Shown: positions 8,310-16,509 of the stretch, in pieces
Layout of the letters: the number at the start of each line of letters is the position of its first letter
Numbering within the stretch: the stretch's first letter is position 1
Source of the DNA: Candidatus Methylomirabilis tolerans
Lineage (GTDB): Bacteria; Methylomirabilota; Methylomirabilia; Methylomirabilales; Methylomirabilaceae
Assembly (NCBI GenBank): GCA_019912425.1
Contig: JAIOIU010000124.1
Location: 1 to 47,618, forward strand
Direction: 5' to 3'
DNA: 47,618 bases
The notes under the pieces: model-generated
Told to the model about the DNA's origin: nothing
Database searches by the model: none
The model's input: only the letters and a program-made list of their open reading frames with translations
Program-made: the position numbers and the translations under genes

Positions 8310-8507
8310 ATGGCGGAGCAGGAACGAAAGCAAAAACGCGAGGCCGGCAATGCGCCACCTGAAGCGGCCGAGCCGAATCCAGAGACCGTAAAAAAAGGGA
8401 AGAAGATTAAGGAGGACCTTGACAAACTCATGGATGAGATCGACGAGGTCCTCGAGGAGAACGCCGAGGAGTTCGTAAAAAGCTACGTCCAGCGCGGCGG
8501 AGAATAA
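8310..8507 (+). CDS. pup: Prokaryotic ubiquitin-like protein, Pup/UBact family
   Basis: A 65-residue, highly charged protein that looks disordered at the N-terminus (Lys/Glu/Pro-rich, 1-30) and coiled-coil-forming at 31-55. The C-terminal part (DEIDEVLEENAEEFVKSYV, then QRGGE) closely follows the conserved tail of actinobacterial Pup (…LLDEIDDVLEENAEDFV…, ending in GGQ). Pup is attached through its C-terminal glutamate to lysines of target proteins by the ligase PafA, and delivers them to the Mpa/ARC ATPase and 20S proteasome. This copy already ends in Gly-Gly-Glu, so no deamidation by Dop would be needed. GGAGGAGG at 8294-8301 is a strong ribosome-binding site. No pafA, dop, arc or prcBA gene lies in the window. 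Such proteins outside Actinobacteria have been called UBact. Confidence 0.9.
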   Translation: MAEQERKQKREAGNAPPEAAEPNPETVKKGKKIKEDLDKLMDEIDEVLEENAEEFVKSYVQRGGE

Positions 8508-8528
8508 CCCCGGAGGGTGGAGTTACGC

Positions 8529-8735
8529 ATGCCTATCTACGAGTATCGCTGTACGAGCTGTGATCAGGTATTCGAAAAACTCGTCTTAAGCCACGATGTT
8601 ATAATAGAATGCCCGCACTGCCCAGGGGCGGCTGTAGAAAAGCAGCTTTCCGCTTTCAGCTTTAAAGGCGAGCGCAAGATCATCGGCTCTGGCACCCTAA
8701 GTAACGCAGGCTCGGGTTGTGCGCCAAGCGGGTGA
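8529..8735 (+). CDS. FmdB-family zinc-ribbon protein
   Basis: A 68-residue protein starting with the family signature MPIYEYRCTSC. Two CxxC knuckles, Cys8/Cys11 and Cys28/Cys31, form a zinc ribbon. The tail is Gly/Ser-rich and ends in GSGCAPSG, as is common in this family of putative regulatory proteins. The ATG at 8529 fits the family start and has GTGGAG 6 bases upstream; an in-frame ATG at 8517 would add four residues. It lies 21 bases after pup, so the two are very likely co-transcribed. The function of the family is not established. Confidence 0.92.
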   Translation: MPIYEYRCTSCDQVFEKLVLSHDVIIECPHCPGAAVEKQLSAFSFKGERKIIGSGTLSNAGSGCAPSG

Positions 8736-8749
8736 GGGACCTGCACCTA

Positions 8750-8768
8750 ACCTCGGCGTGTCCGAGGT
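8750..8768 (+). terminator. 7-bp hairpin after the zinc-ribbon gene
   Basis: ACCTCGG, loop CGTGT, CCGAGGT, starting 14 bases after the stop codon. No T-tract follows, so it is a weak or factor-assisted terminator candidate closing the moaB-pup operon. Confidence 0.45.
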
Positions 8769-8960
8769 GAAATGCACTCAACAAGTGATAGCTGCCGATC
8801 GGGAAGCCATTGCGCCGATCACTATTGTACTGTTCCCCTCCGCATATTCTTTGTAGCCTCCTGGAATTCCTCCATGCGCCCCGTCTCAAATACCTGCACG
8901 TGTCGCCTACCGTGACTACCCGGACCGCTCCACCCTTGCATCCACTGGGGGTTCATTCCA

Positions 8961-9097
8961 CGCGGCTTGCCGCGAGTTCGTCATGCCGGCGGAAGCCGGT
9001 ATCCAGGGGACCTGACTGAATTCCTCCGTATCCAGTACGGGGCAGACGTGTCGCGCACCTGTCTGCGTGCGGAGACGCACAGGCAGGCGGAATGACG
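8961..9097. repeat. REP-like palindromic repeat cluster
   Basis: Three palindromic units follow one another. CGCGGC-TT-GCCGCG is at 8961-8974, ATGCCGGC-GGAA-GCCGGTAT at 8983-9002, and an imperfect stem with CCTGTCTGCGTGCG and CGCACAGGCAGG arms at 9058-9087. The flank GGCGGAATGAC marks the end. The central unit resembles the widespread 'GTCATnCCGGC…GCCGGnATCCAG' intergenic palindromes. A decayed copy of the third unit is at 611-646. Confidence 0.6.
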
Positions 9098-9173
9098 GGC
9101 CGGAACAGGATACGATACCCAGTGGCTTGTCGTGGGGTAGTTCATTCTGTAATCATTGGGATGAAGAGAAGCG

Positions 9174-9249
9174 TGGAGGCGGCGGGCGGACTCGAACCGC
9201 CGAATAAAGGTTTTGCAGACCTCTGCCTTAGCCACTTGGCTACGCCGCC
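9174..9249 (-). tRNA. tRNA-Cys (anticodon GCA)
   Basis: A 76-base cloverleaf on the minus strand. The acceptor is GGCGGCG/CGCCGCC, the anticodon loop CTGCAAA between GAGGT and ACCTT, the T-loop TTCGAGT, and the CCA end is encoded at 9174-9176. It probably shares the transcript that begins upstream of tRNA-Gly(GCC), 126 bases away. Confidence 0.96.
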
Positions 9250-9375
9250 ACAATGCAGGTAACGATCATGTCATTCGGCAATGAAGTCGACGGGAAACAA
9301 TAGGGGGGCCAGCCTTGGGCAACATGCGCAATAATATCATGCATCTGCTCAATAATGATTCGTAGATCGTAAGGG

Positions 9376-9450
9376 TGGAGCGGGAAACGGGATTTGAACC
9401 CGCGACCCTCGCCTTGGCAAGGCGATGCTCTACCGCTGAGCTATTCCCGC
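9376..9450 (-). tRNA. tRNA-Gly (anticodon GCC)
   Basis: A 75-base cloverleaf on the minus strand. The acceptor is GCGGGAA/TTCCCGC, the anticodon arm TCGCC-TTGCCAA-GGCGA, the T-arm GCGGG-TTCAAAT-CCCGT, and CCA is encoded. It decodes GGC/GGT. A near-perfect promoter lies immediately upstream. Confidence 0.97.
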
Positions 9451-9461
9451 ACTAGCAAAGA

Positions 9462-9490
9462 ACTATAGCGTCGGTCGTCGCGACTGTCAA
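9462..9490 (-). promoter_or_regulatory. Near-consensus promoter for tRNA-Gly(GCC)/tRNA-Cys
   Basis: On the minus strand a perfect TTGACA (9485-9490), a 17-base spacer and TATAGT (9462-9467) end 11 bases before the tRNA. This is the best sigma-70 match in the window and lies just past the thrC stop codon. Confidence 0.8.
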
Positions 9491-9509
9491 ACGAAAATCG
9501 TCAAGCCGG

Positions 9510-10574
9510 TTAGAGTGAGAGAAGTTTCAGGACAGCCTCGGGATCGGCCTTTACCGTGAGAGGCTGCTGCGAAAGTCGGATTGCGGCATCGGGTTCTTTC
9601 AGGCCGTGCCCGGTGAGCACGCACACCACAATCGTATCCTTCGGGAACCGGTTCGACCGATGATATTTGATGAGCCCGGCCACCGACGCAGCCGAAGCCA
9701 ACTCACAGAAGACCCCTTCGGTCTTCGCCAAAAGACAATAGGCGTCGATAATCTCGCTGTCCGAGACCATATCAATCCGTCCACCGGATTCGGTAGCCGC
9801 TACTACCGCTCCATTCCAGCTTGCCGGGTTACCGATCCGGATAGCCGTAGCGAGAGTCTCCGGCTGCTCAACCACCTTCCCCAGGACGATCGGCGCCGCG
9901 CCTTCTGCCTGCCATCCCATCATCTTTGGCAATGAGGCGATCTGTCCAGCCTTGAAATATTCTTGGTACCCCTTCCAGTACGCGGTAATATTACCCGCGT
10001 TGCCCACCGGAATAAAGTGGTAGTCCGGACTTCGGCCGAGCCGATCGCAGATCTCAAAGGCGGCGCTCTTCTGACCCTCGATCCTGTATGGGTTCACTGA
10101 ATTGACCAGTACGATGGGCTGATCTGAAGCGACCCGTCTCACGATCTGCAACGCTTCATCGAAGTTGCCCTCGATCTGCAGCACCTGCGCGCCATGGATC
10201 ATCGCCTGAGCGAGCTTACCTAGCGCGATCTTCCCCTCCGGGATCAATACAAAGGCGCGCAGTCCTGCCCGAGCCGCGTATGCCGAGGCAGAGGCCGAGG
10301 TATTCCCGGTCGAGGCGCAGATAACAGCCCTTGCGCCTTCCTCTACCGCCTTGCTGATGGCGAGGGTCATCCCCCTGTCCTTGAAGGAGCCGGTTGGGTT
10401 GAGCCCTTCGTACTTCACATACACCTCCGCCTCGATCCCAAGCACAGCTCGGAGTCGTTCGACGCGTATGAGCGGTGTATTCCCCTCGCCAAGGGTGATG
10501 ACCGGCGTCCGATCGATAACAGGCAGAAACGCCCTGTACCGATCAATGATTCCCTTCCAGCTCATCGTTCTCAT
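9510..10574 (-). CDS. thrC: Threonine synthase
   Basis: A PLP-dependent enzyme converting O-phosphohomoserine to threonine. The 354-residue protein carries the PLP lysine Lys65 in NPTGSFKDRG, the phosphate-binding PVGNAGN motif and the C-terminal VCVLTGHGLK motif. Its length fits the short, Gram-positive/plant-related branch, which lacks the long N-terminus of the E. coli enzyme. ATG 10572-10574 lies 7 bases after the hom stop; an alternative ATG at 10565 (MSWKG) would remove three residues. It is the last gene of the purB-purS-purQ-purL-hom-thrC run. Confidence 0.96.
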   Translation of the reverse strand: MRTMSWKGIIDRYRAFLPVIDRTPVITLGEGNTPLIRVERLRAVLGIEAEVYVKYEGLNPTGSFKDRGMTLAISKAVEEGARAVICASTGNTSASASAYAARAGLRAFVLIPEGKIALGKLAQAMIHGAQVLQIEGNFDEALQIVRRVASDQPIVLVNSVNPYRIEGQKSAAFEICDRLGRSPDYHFIPVGNAGNITAYWKGYQEYFKAGQIASLPKMMGWQAEGAAPIVLGKVVEQPETLATAIRIGNPASWNGAVVAATESGGRIDMVSDSEIIDAYCLLAKTEGVFCELASAASVAGLIKYHRSNRFPKDTIVVCVLTGHGLKEPDAAIRLSQQPLTVKADPEAVLKLLSL

Positions 10575-10581
10575 GACAGGC

Positions 10582-11886
10582 TCAATCGGCGGCCCCCTCG
10601 ACCCTGAGACACACGGTCTGCCCGCTCACCACATCGAGTTGGTTGATGGCCAGAAGCGACCGTTGCATATCGCCCTCCACCGCCTCGTGAGTCATCATGA
10701 CGATCGGCACGGCGCTCTGCTCCTCGCGTCCCTTCTGGATGACGGAAACGATACTGATGTTGTTGCTGCCCAGGATCCCGGTGACCCTCGAAAGAACCCC
10801 TGGTTTATCGACCGCCATGATCCTGAGGTAGTAGCAGGAGCGAACGGCTGTCATGTCCTTGACCTCGGCCTCCGCATCGGAGATCGGTGGAGGCGGAACG
10901 CCCCTCGCGATTGGATCGTGCAGCAGGCCCCTGGCGATCTCCGCAATGTCGCTGACGACCGCCGAGGCGGTCGGCATCTGGCCAGCCCCTCGCCCGTAGA
11001 ACATCAGGGAGCCCACCGCGTCACCGACAACGTAGACAGCGTTGTGGACGCCGCCGACCGCGGCCAGCAGGTCATCTTCCGGAATGAGTGCCGGATGCAC
11101 TCTGGCCTCCAACTCGCCATTAAGCTGCTTGGCAATCGCCAGGAGCTTAATCCGGTACCCCAGCTCGCGGGCGTATTCGATGTCGGAGGCATCGATCTGC
11201 CTGATCCCCTCGACGTGGATCCGGTCGAATGGGACATAGGCTCCGAACGCCAGCGTCGCCAGAATCTGGAGTTTATGGGCGGCGTCGATCCCGTCTACGT
11301 CAAGCGAGGGATTGGCCTCGGCATAGCCATGGGCTTGGGCCTCGGCCAATACCTCAGCGAACGGCCGCCTACTGTCCGTCATCGTCGTGAGGATGTAATT
11401 ACAGGTACCGTTCACAATGCCGATGATCGAGCGGACCCGATCGGCCACCAGCCCCTCTTTCATCGCCCGGATCAGAGGAATGCCGCCGCAGACGCTGGCC
11501 TCAAACCCGATCGACACGCGACGCGTCGCAGCGGTCCGATAGAGTTCGAGCCCGTGAGTGGCCAGGAGCGCCTTGTTGGCTGTGACCAGATGCTTGTTCC
11601 GGTTGAGCGCCTCCCGACAAAACCTGAGCGCGACATCACAGCCCCCGACCAGCTCGACGATAATGTCGATCGCGGGATCCTCCAGCACAGCCGTCGCATC
11701 GGTGGTCAATATGGTCGGGTCCACATCAACGTTTCTCTGCCGGTGGATATCGGTATCAGCGATCCGACGGATTACCACCTTTCCGCCCAGCCGCTGTTCC
11801 AGAAGGGCGCCGTTTCCCTGGATCAGCTTCACGACCCCGGATCCCACTGTCCCGAACCCCAAGATGCCGATCTGTACCGATTTCAT
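10582..11886 (-). CDS. hom: Homoserine dehydrogenase with ACT domain
   Basis: It reduces aspartate semialdehyde to homoserine with NAD(P)H, the branch point to threonine and methionine. The 434 residues contain a Rossmann start GILGFGTVGSGVV (8-20), the catalytic-domain motif GIVNGTCNYILT (near 165) and a C-terminal ACT domain (about 350-430, DKPGVLSRVTGIL). In this family the ACT domain usually gives feedback inhibition by threonine. It sits between purL (15 bases upstream) and thrC (7 bases downstream), consistent with one operon. It is not fused to aspartate kinase. Confidence 0.97.
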   Translation of the reverse strand: MKSVQIGILGFGTVGSGVVKLIQGNGALLEQRLGGKVVIRRIADTDIHRQRNVDVDPTILTTDATAVLEDPAIDIIVELVGGCDVALRFCREALNRNKHLVTANKALLATHGLELYRTAATRRVSIGFEASVCGGIPLIRAMKEGLVADRVRSIIGIVNGTCNYILTTMTDSRRPFAEVLAEAQAHGYAEANPSLDVDGIDAAHKLQILATLAFGAYVPFDRIHVEGIRQIDASDIEYARELGYRIKLLAIAKQLNGELEARVHPALIPEDDLLAAVGGVHNAVYVVGDAVGSLMFYGRGAGQMPTASAVVSDIAEIARGLLHDPIARGVPPPPISDAEAEVKDMTAVRSCYYLRIMAVDKPGVLSRVTGILGSNNISIVSVIQKGREEQSAVPIVMMTHEAVEGDMQRSLLAINQLDVVSGQTVCLRVEGAAD

Positions 11887-11901
11887 CTTACGTCTCCCGC
11901 C

Positions 11902-14124
11902 TCATGCGCTCAGAGTCGACGTCAACCCGCTTCGCCAAGCCTTCTCTACCTCTTCGATGGAAAGGTCAAGCTCACACGTCGGGCCACGAAGCCTCAGCCT
12001 CGTCCCCCCGACGATTCCAAGACGTTGTACGGGAACCCGGTGCGCCTCGGCAATCTTCTCCAGCCTCGGCCAATCAGACTCCTTGAGGGAGACAATAATT
12101 CGGGATTGCGATTCCCCGAAGAGCAAGGCATCGGGGCGAATCGTCTCGTTGAGCCTCACATCGACACCGATCGGTGTCCCAGGCCCGCCCAGGCACGCCT
12201 CCGCCAGCGCGACCGCCAGCCCTCCGTCCGAGCAATCGTGCGCCGAGCGAATCATCCCGCTACGAATCGCTTCGAGGCAAGTGCGTTGAATGTTCCGCTC
12301 CCTGACCAGGTCCAACAACGGCGGCTCACCCTGTACCAAGCCGAATCGGACTGAGAGATACTCACTTACCCCCAGCTCCTCACGCGTTTCCCCCAGGAGC
12401 GCCACCAGATCTCCTTCAGCCTTGAACCACTGACCCGTGGCGTAGGCGACATCATCCAGGAGACCCACCATCCCGATCATGGGCGTGGGGAATATAGCCT
12501 TTCCGGATGTCTCATTATACAAGCTCACGTTGCCGCCGGTAACGGGGGTCTGCAGGGCCCGGCAGGCTTCGCCGATCCCCTTGACCGCCTCGACGAACTG
12601 CCACATGATCTCCGTGCGTTCCGGGTTGCCGAAGTTCAGGCAGTTGGTGATGGCGAGCGGCTCACCGCCCGCGCAGACAACGTTCCTGGCTGCCTCGGCC
12701 ACGGCGATCATGGCTCCCCGATGGGGATTCACGGCGCAGTAGCGGCCATTGCCGTCGACGGATAGCGCGATGGCGCGTCTGCCTCCGGGTAGTCGCAGGA
12801 CTACGGCGTCCGATCCGGGCCCGACAATGGTGCCCAGAAACAGCATGTGGTCATATCGCTCCCAGATCCGTTCCTTGCAACAGAGGTTGGGCGACCCCAA
12901 CAGCTCCAACAGGACAGCCGCATAGTCATCAGGTAGTGGAATACGATCCAGGTCGAGCTGTTGTCGCGCATCGGCCTCGGCAGGACGGCTGCTCGGCCGG
13001 TGATAGGCGGGCGCCTCTGACACTAAGGCGCTGGCCGGGATCTCTGCAACCGGTCTTCCATGATCCAGGACCCGCAGCAACCCCCCATCAGTAACTCGCC
13101 CGATCACCGCCGCGTCGAGGTCCCATTTTTCGAGTACCCCTCTGACCCGCTCCTCACTGCCTTGTCTCGCCACCACGAGCATCCGCTCCTGCGACTCTGA
13201 CAGCATCAGCTCATACGAGGTCATCTCCGATTCTCGCCGGGGCACGCAGGCAAGGTCGATCTCGATCCCGGTGCCTCCGCGGCAGGCCATCTCGGCTGTT
13301 GAACAGGTCAATCCCGCAGCCCCCATATCCTGGACCGCGACCAGATCATCTCCCTCCATCAGCTCAAGGCAGGCCTCAATCAGCAGCTTTTCACGAAACG
13401 GATCGCCAACCTGGACGGTCGGCCGTCTTTGCTCTGCCCCCTCGTCGAAGACATCAGAGGCCATCGTGGCGCCATGGATGCCGTCGCGTCCGGTCCTGGC
13501 TCCGACATAGATCACCGGATTGCCGATCCCACCAGCCCCGGAAAAGAAGAGCCGATCCTTCCTGGCAATCCCGACGCACATCACATTCACCAGCGGGTTG
13601 CTGCTGTAGGCTTCCGCGAAGCAGGTCTCTCCGCCCACCGTCGGCACGCCCACCGCATTCCCATACCCTGCGATTCCAGCCACCACGCCGCCCAAAAGAT
13701 GGCGGTTCTTTGGCTCGGTCAGCGGACCAAAACGGAGCGCATCACACAGCGCGATCGGTCTCGCGCCCATGGTGAAGATATCCCGGATGATCCCCCCCAC
13801 ACCCGTGGCAGCCCCCTGATACGGTTCGATGAAAGACGGGTGGTTATGACTTTCCATCTTGAAGATAAGGGCAATGCCATCCCCGATGTCAAGGACGCCC
13901 GCGTTCTCCCCCGGCCCCTGAAGGACGCGCGGACCCTCCGTTGGAAGCGTGGCCAGATGGACCCGCGAACTTTTATAGCTGCAGTGTTCCGACCACATCG
14001 CGCCGAACATGCCTAACTCGACCAGGTTCGGTTCACGACCGAGGATCGCCAGGATCCTGTCATACTCCTCGACCGTCAGACCGTGTGACTCGACAAGATC
14101 TGGAGAAATGACAGATGCAGTCAT
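11902..14124 (-). CDS. purL: Phosphoribosylformylglycinamidine synthase subunit PurL
   Basis: The ATP-dependent synthetase subunit that converts FGAR to FGAM using ammonia from PurQ, the fourth step of purine synthesis. At 740 residues it is the small-type PurL, which needs separate PurS and PurQ, both encoded just upstream. Visible signatures include SYKSSRVHL near the N-terminus, the substrate/metal motif [22 protein letters not shown] near 90 (catalytic His in SHNHPS) and the second-half repeat [13 protein letters not shown] near 625. It starts at ATG 14122-14124, 10 bases after purQ. Confidence 0.97.
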   Translation of the reverse strand: MTASVISPDLVESHGLTVEEYDRILAILGREPNLVELGMFGAMWSEHCSYKSSRVHLATLPTEGPRVLQGPGENAGVLDIGDGIALIFKMESHNHPSFIEPYQGAATGVGGIIRDIFTMGARPIALCDALRFGPLTEPKNRHLLGGVVAGIAGYGNAVGVPTVGGETCFAEAYSSNPLVNVMCVGIARKDRLFFSGAGGIGNPVIYVGARTGRDGIHGATMASDVFDEGAEQRRPTVQVGDPFREKLLIEACLELMEGDDLVAVQDMGAAGLTCSTAEMACRGGTGIEIDLACVPRRESEMTSYELMLSESQERMLVVARQGSEERVRGVLEKWDLDAAVIGRVTDGGLLRVLDHGRPVAEIPASALVSEAPAYHRPSSRPAEADARQQLDLDRIPLPDDYAAVLLELLGSPNLCCKERIWERYDHMLFLGTIVGPGSDAVVLRLPGGRRAIALSVDGNGRYCAVNPHRGAMIAVAEAARNVVCAGGEPLAITNCLNFGNPERTEIMWQFVEAVKGIGEACRALQTPVTGGNVSLYNETSGKAIFPTPMIGMVGLLDDVAYATGQWFKAEGDLVALLGETREELGVSEYLSVRFGLVQGEPPLLDLVRERNIQRTCLEAIRSGMIRSAHDCSDGGLAVALAEACLGGPGTPIGVDVRLNETIRPDALLFGESQSRIIVSLKESDWPRLEKIAEAHRVPVQRLGIVGGTRLRLRGPTCELDLSIEEVEKAWRSGLTSTLSA

Positions 14125-14134
14125 GGCGAAATCC

Positions 14135-14857
14135 TCAGGCCCTGTTTCCGTATGTCGTCAGCGGCGAGCAGACAAAGGTGTCAAGGATCGACGCAAACAT
14201 TAGGCAACCATCCTCAGAACCCAGGATCGCCTCGGCGGCCCGCTCCGGATGAGGCATTAATCCAAGGACATTGCGGCGCTCGTTGCAGACGCCTGCAATG
14301 TGATCAAGCGAACCGTTCGGGTTCGCGTCCTTCGCGAGTTCTCCCTTCGCATCGCAATAGCGAAAGATGATCTGATCGCCCTCCACGAGCCTTTTCCACC
14401 CTGCCTGGTCAATGTAGTATCGTCCGTCGCCATGCGAGATCGGCATCCGCACCACCTGCCCGGGTTGCATGGCAGCCGTAAAGGGGGTCTGTCGGCTCTC
14501 TACCCTCAGGTGGACCCATCTGCACCGGTAGTGCAAGCAGTCGTTCGGCAAGAGTGCGCCGGGGAGCAGCCCTGCCTCGGTCAGGATCTGAAACCCGTTG
14601 CAGCTTCCCAGGACAAAGCCGCCGGTTTCCGCAAAGGCCGTCACCGCTCGCATCACGGGGGACAGTCGCGCGATCGCGCCGGCCCGCAGATAGTCGCCAT
14701 GGGCGAATCCTCCGGGGAGGATCACGCAATCCACGTCTTTGAGGTCGGCCTCTTTATGCCACAGGTAGCAGGCCTGCTCCTTCAGGACGTTCACGATGAC
14801 ATGGTAGAAGTCCTGCTGGCTCCAGGAGCCGGGAAAAGCTACAATACCGAACTTCAC
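14135..14857 (-). CDS. purQ: Phosphoribosylformylglycinamidine synthase, glutaminase subunit PurQ
   Basis: A class I glutamine amidotransferase supplying ammonia to PurL. The 240-residue protein has the nucleophile Cys86 in GSCNGFQ and the catalytic His203/Glu205 in [22 protein letters not shown] (46-61) is typical of PurQ. The start codon is GTG, overlapping the purS TGA by four bases (GTGA), a sign of translational coupling that would keep subunit amounts balanced. Confidence 0.97.
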   Translation of the reverse strand: MKFGIVAFPGSWSQQDFYHVIVNVLKEQACYLWHKEADLKDVDCVILPGGFAHGDYLRAGAIARLSPVMRAVTAFAETGGFVLGSCNGFQILTEAGLLPGALLPNDCLHYRCRWVHLRVESRQTPFTAAMQPGQVVRMPISHGDGRYYIDQAGWKRLVEGDQIIFRYCDAKGELAKDANPNGSLDHIAGVCNERRNVLGLMPHPERAAEAILGSEDGCLMFASILDTFVCSPLTTYGNRA

Positions 14858-15108
14858 CCCGCGGCCCCCTCGACCTCGAAGCGGTAGTCTTCAATGACCG
14901 GGTTCGCGAGCAGCCGCCTGCACATCTCCTCGACCTGCGCAGCCGCCTCCTCCTTCGTGAGGCTGTTCAGCATCAGCACCATGAACTTTCCGATCCGCAC
15001 GTCCGCCAGCCCCTCAAACCCCAGCGTCTCAAGGGCGGATCTTACCGTGTCCCCTTGGGCGTCGAGGACGCCCGGCTTCAAGGTAACGTATATCTTCGCG
15101 GTCAACAT
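14854..15108 (-). CDS. purS: Phosphoribosylformylglycinamidine synthase subunit PurS
   Basis: An 84-residue ferredoxin-like small subunit that bridges PurL and PurQ in the FGAM synthase complex. The start 'MLTAKIYVTLKPGVLDAQG' and the later LGFEGLADVRIGKF are the family signature. The start at 15106-15108 is set by this family N-terminus; the frame is open further upstream, inside purB, but that part is unlike PurS. The stop/start arrangement with purB is TGA-C-ATG, and the downstream end overlaps purQ. Confidence 0.96.
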   Translation of the reverse strand: MLTAKIYVTLKPGVLDAQGDTVRSALETLGFEGLADVRIGKFMVLMLNSLTKEEAAAQVEEMCRRLLANPVIEDYRFEVEGAAG

Positions 15109-15109
15109 G

Positions 15110-16402
15110 TCACAGCCCCACACGAGCAAAGATGTCATCCAGATGTCGCAGATGATAGCCCAGGTCAAAGCAGTTTTCAACCTCACCAGGGGAGAGATGC
15201 CGGCGAATCTCCGAATCGGCCAGCAGGAGCGGCTTGAAGGGTTCACCCGACTCCCACGCCTTCATGGCGTGCCGCTGCACCAGCCGGTAGGCGTCTTCCC
15301 GGCTGAGCCCCTTGCCTATCAGTGCGAGTAATACCGATTCCGAAAAAACCAGACCCCCTGTCAGCTCCAGGTTATGCCGCATTCGATCCGGATAGACCCG
15401 TAGTCCCTCCAGAACCTCCCGGAAGCGGACCAACAGATAGTCAAGCAGGATCGTCGCATCGGGCAGAATGACTCGCTCTACGGATGAGTGGCTGATGTCG
15501 CGCTCGTGCCATAACGGCACATTCTCCAGGCTCGACTGGGCGTAACTTCTCAGCAGCCTCGCCAAACCGGATACCTGTTCACAGGCAACCGGATTCCGCT
15601 TGTGAGGCATGGCCGATGATCCCTTCTGCCCTTCGACAAACGGCTCCTCGACCTCACGCACCTCAGTTCGCTGCAGGTGTCGGATCTCGGTGGCGAACTT
15701 ATCGAGAGAGGTCCCGATTAGGGCAAGCGTGAGCACAAATTCGGCGTGTCGATCCCTGGAGAGAATCTGACTGGAAACCGGCGCCGGCTTTAACCCGAGC
15801 CGAGTACAGACATACGTTTCCACAAATGGTGGAAGGTGGGCGAAGGTCCCGACAGCGCCGGAGAGCTTACCGTAGGCCACGGTCTCCCTGGCCCGACGGA
15901 GGCGCTCGAGATTGCGCTCCACTTCGCCATACCAGAGCAGGAGCTTCCAACCAAAGGTTATCGGCTCGGCATGAATCCCATGCGTCCGCCCAACCATGAT
16001 CGTTCGCTTATGGCGTCCGGCAAGATCGGCAAGCACCAGCGAGAGTGCTTCCAAATCTTCCAGTAGAATATCGGAAGCCTGCTGAAGCTGTAAGGCTAGC
16101 GCCGTATCAACGACATCGTAGGACGTCAGTCCGAAATGGAGATAGCGCGCCTCCGGGCCGACCTGTTCCGCCACTGCCGAGACAAAGGCGATGACATCAT
16201 GGCGTACTTCCCGTTCGATCTCCTGGATGCGGCCAAGGTCGTACCCGGCCCGCTCCTGGATCACGGCCAACGCCTCGCGAGGTACCACGCCCAGCTCGAC
16301 CCAGGCCTCGCATGCCAACAGCTCGATTCGCAACCAAGCGGCGTAGCGACTCTGCGGTTCCCATATGGAGGTCATCCGGGGAAGCGCATAGCGGGGGATC
16401 AT
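15110..16402 (-). CDS. purB: Adenylosuccinate lyase
   Basis: It splits SAICAR and adenylosuccinate, two steps of purine synthesis, with release of fumarate. The 430-residue protein has the fumarase/aspartase superfamily signature GSSAMPHKRNP near residue 260. TSYDVVDTALALQL near 110 and GRTHGIHAEP near 145 are also present. The ATG at 16400-16402 has AAAGGA six bases upstream; the GTG just before it is less likely. It heads the purB-S-Q-L-hom-thrC group, with a 107-base word-repeat spacer upstream. Confidence 0.96.
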   Translation of the reverse strand: MIPRYALPRMTSIWEPQSRYAAWLRIELLACEAWVELGVVPREALAVIQERAGYDLGRIQEIEREVRHDVIAFVSAVAEQVGPEARYLHFGLTSYDVVDTALALQLQQASDILLEDLEALSLVLADLAGRHKRTIMVGRTHGIHAEPITFGWKLLLWYGEVERNLERLRRARETVAYGKLSGAVGTFAHLPPFVETYVCTRLGLKPAPVSSQILSRDRHAEFVLTLALIGTSLDKFATEIRHLQRTEVREVEEPFVEGQKGSSAMPHKRNPVACEQVSGLARLLRSYAQSSLENVPLWHERDISHSSVERVILPDATILLDYLLVRFREVLEGLRVYPDRMRHNLELTGGLVFSESVLLALIGKGLSREDAYRLVQRHAMKAWESGEPFKPLLLADSEIRRHLSPGEVENCFDLGYHLRHLDDIFARVGL

Positions 16403-16452
16403 CACTGGTCCTTTTGGCAGGAGAGGGTGCAGGGCATCGGATTTAGGGGGTA

Positions 16453-16506
16453 GGGGTTAAGCACGTCTTTGGCTTTTGTACCCTGAACCCTATACCCTAC
16501 ACCCTG
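16453..16506. repeat. CCCTA-type word repeat spacer
   Basis: Repeated ACCCTGAACCCTATACCCTA-type words at 16480-16506 face a complementary TTAGGGGGTAGGGGTTAAG stretch at 16440-16460, so the RNA could fold into a long imperfect stem. It lies between the M16 peptidase gene and purB. Similar words recur at 28268-28297. Confidence 0.6.
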
Positions 16507-16509
16507 TTT

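Larger units (their letters stand above)
8736..9173. other. 438-base intergenic region rich in palindromes
   Basis: No gene is supported. It contains a terminator-like stem (8750-8768), a perfect palindrome (8961-8974), a REP-like imperfect palindrome (8983-9002) and a repeat copy (9057-9097). It ends at the 3' end of tRNA-Cys. Confidence 0.6.

Noticed and set aside
10351-12354. A 667-codon open frame on the + strand
   Set aside because: It runs antisense to hom and purL, which are complete and conserved; its translation is low-complexity Arg/Pro/His-rich and resembles nothing.
15109-15246. Longer N-terminus for PurS
   Set aside because: The extension lies wholly inside purB, and PurS proteins begin at the chosen Met.
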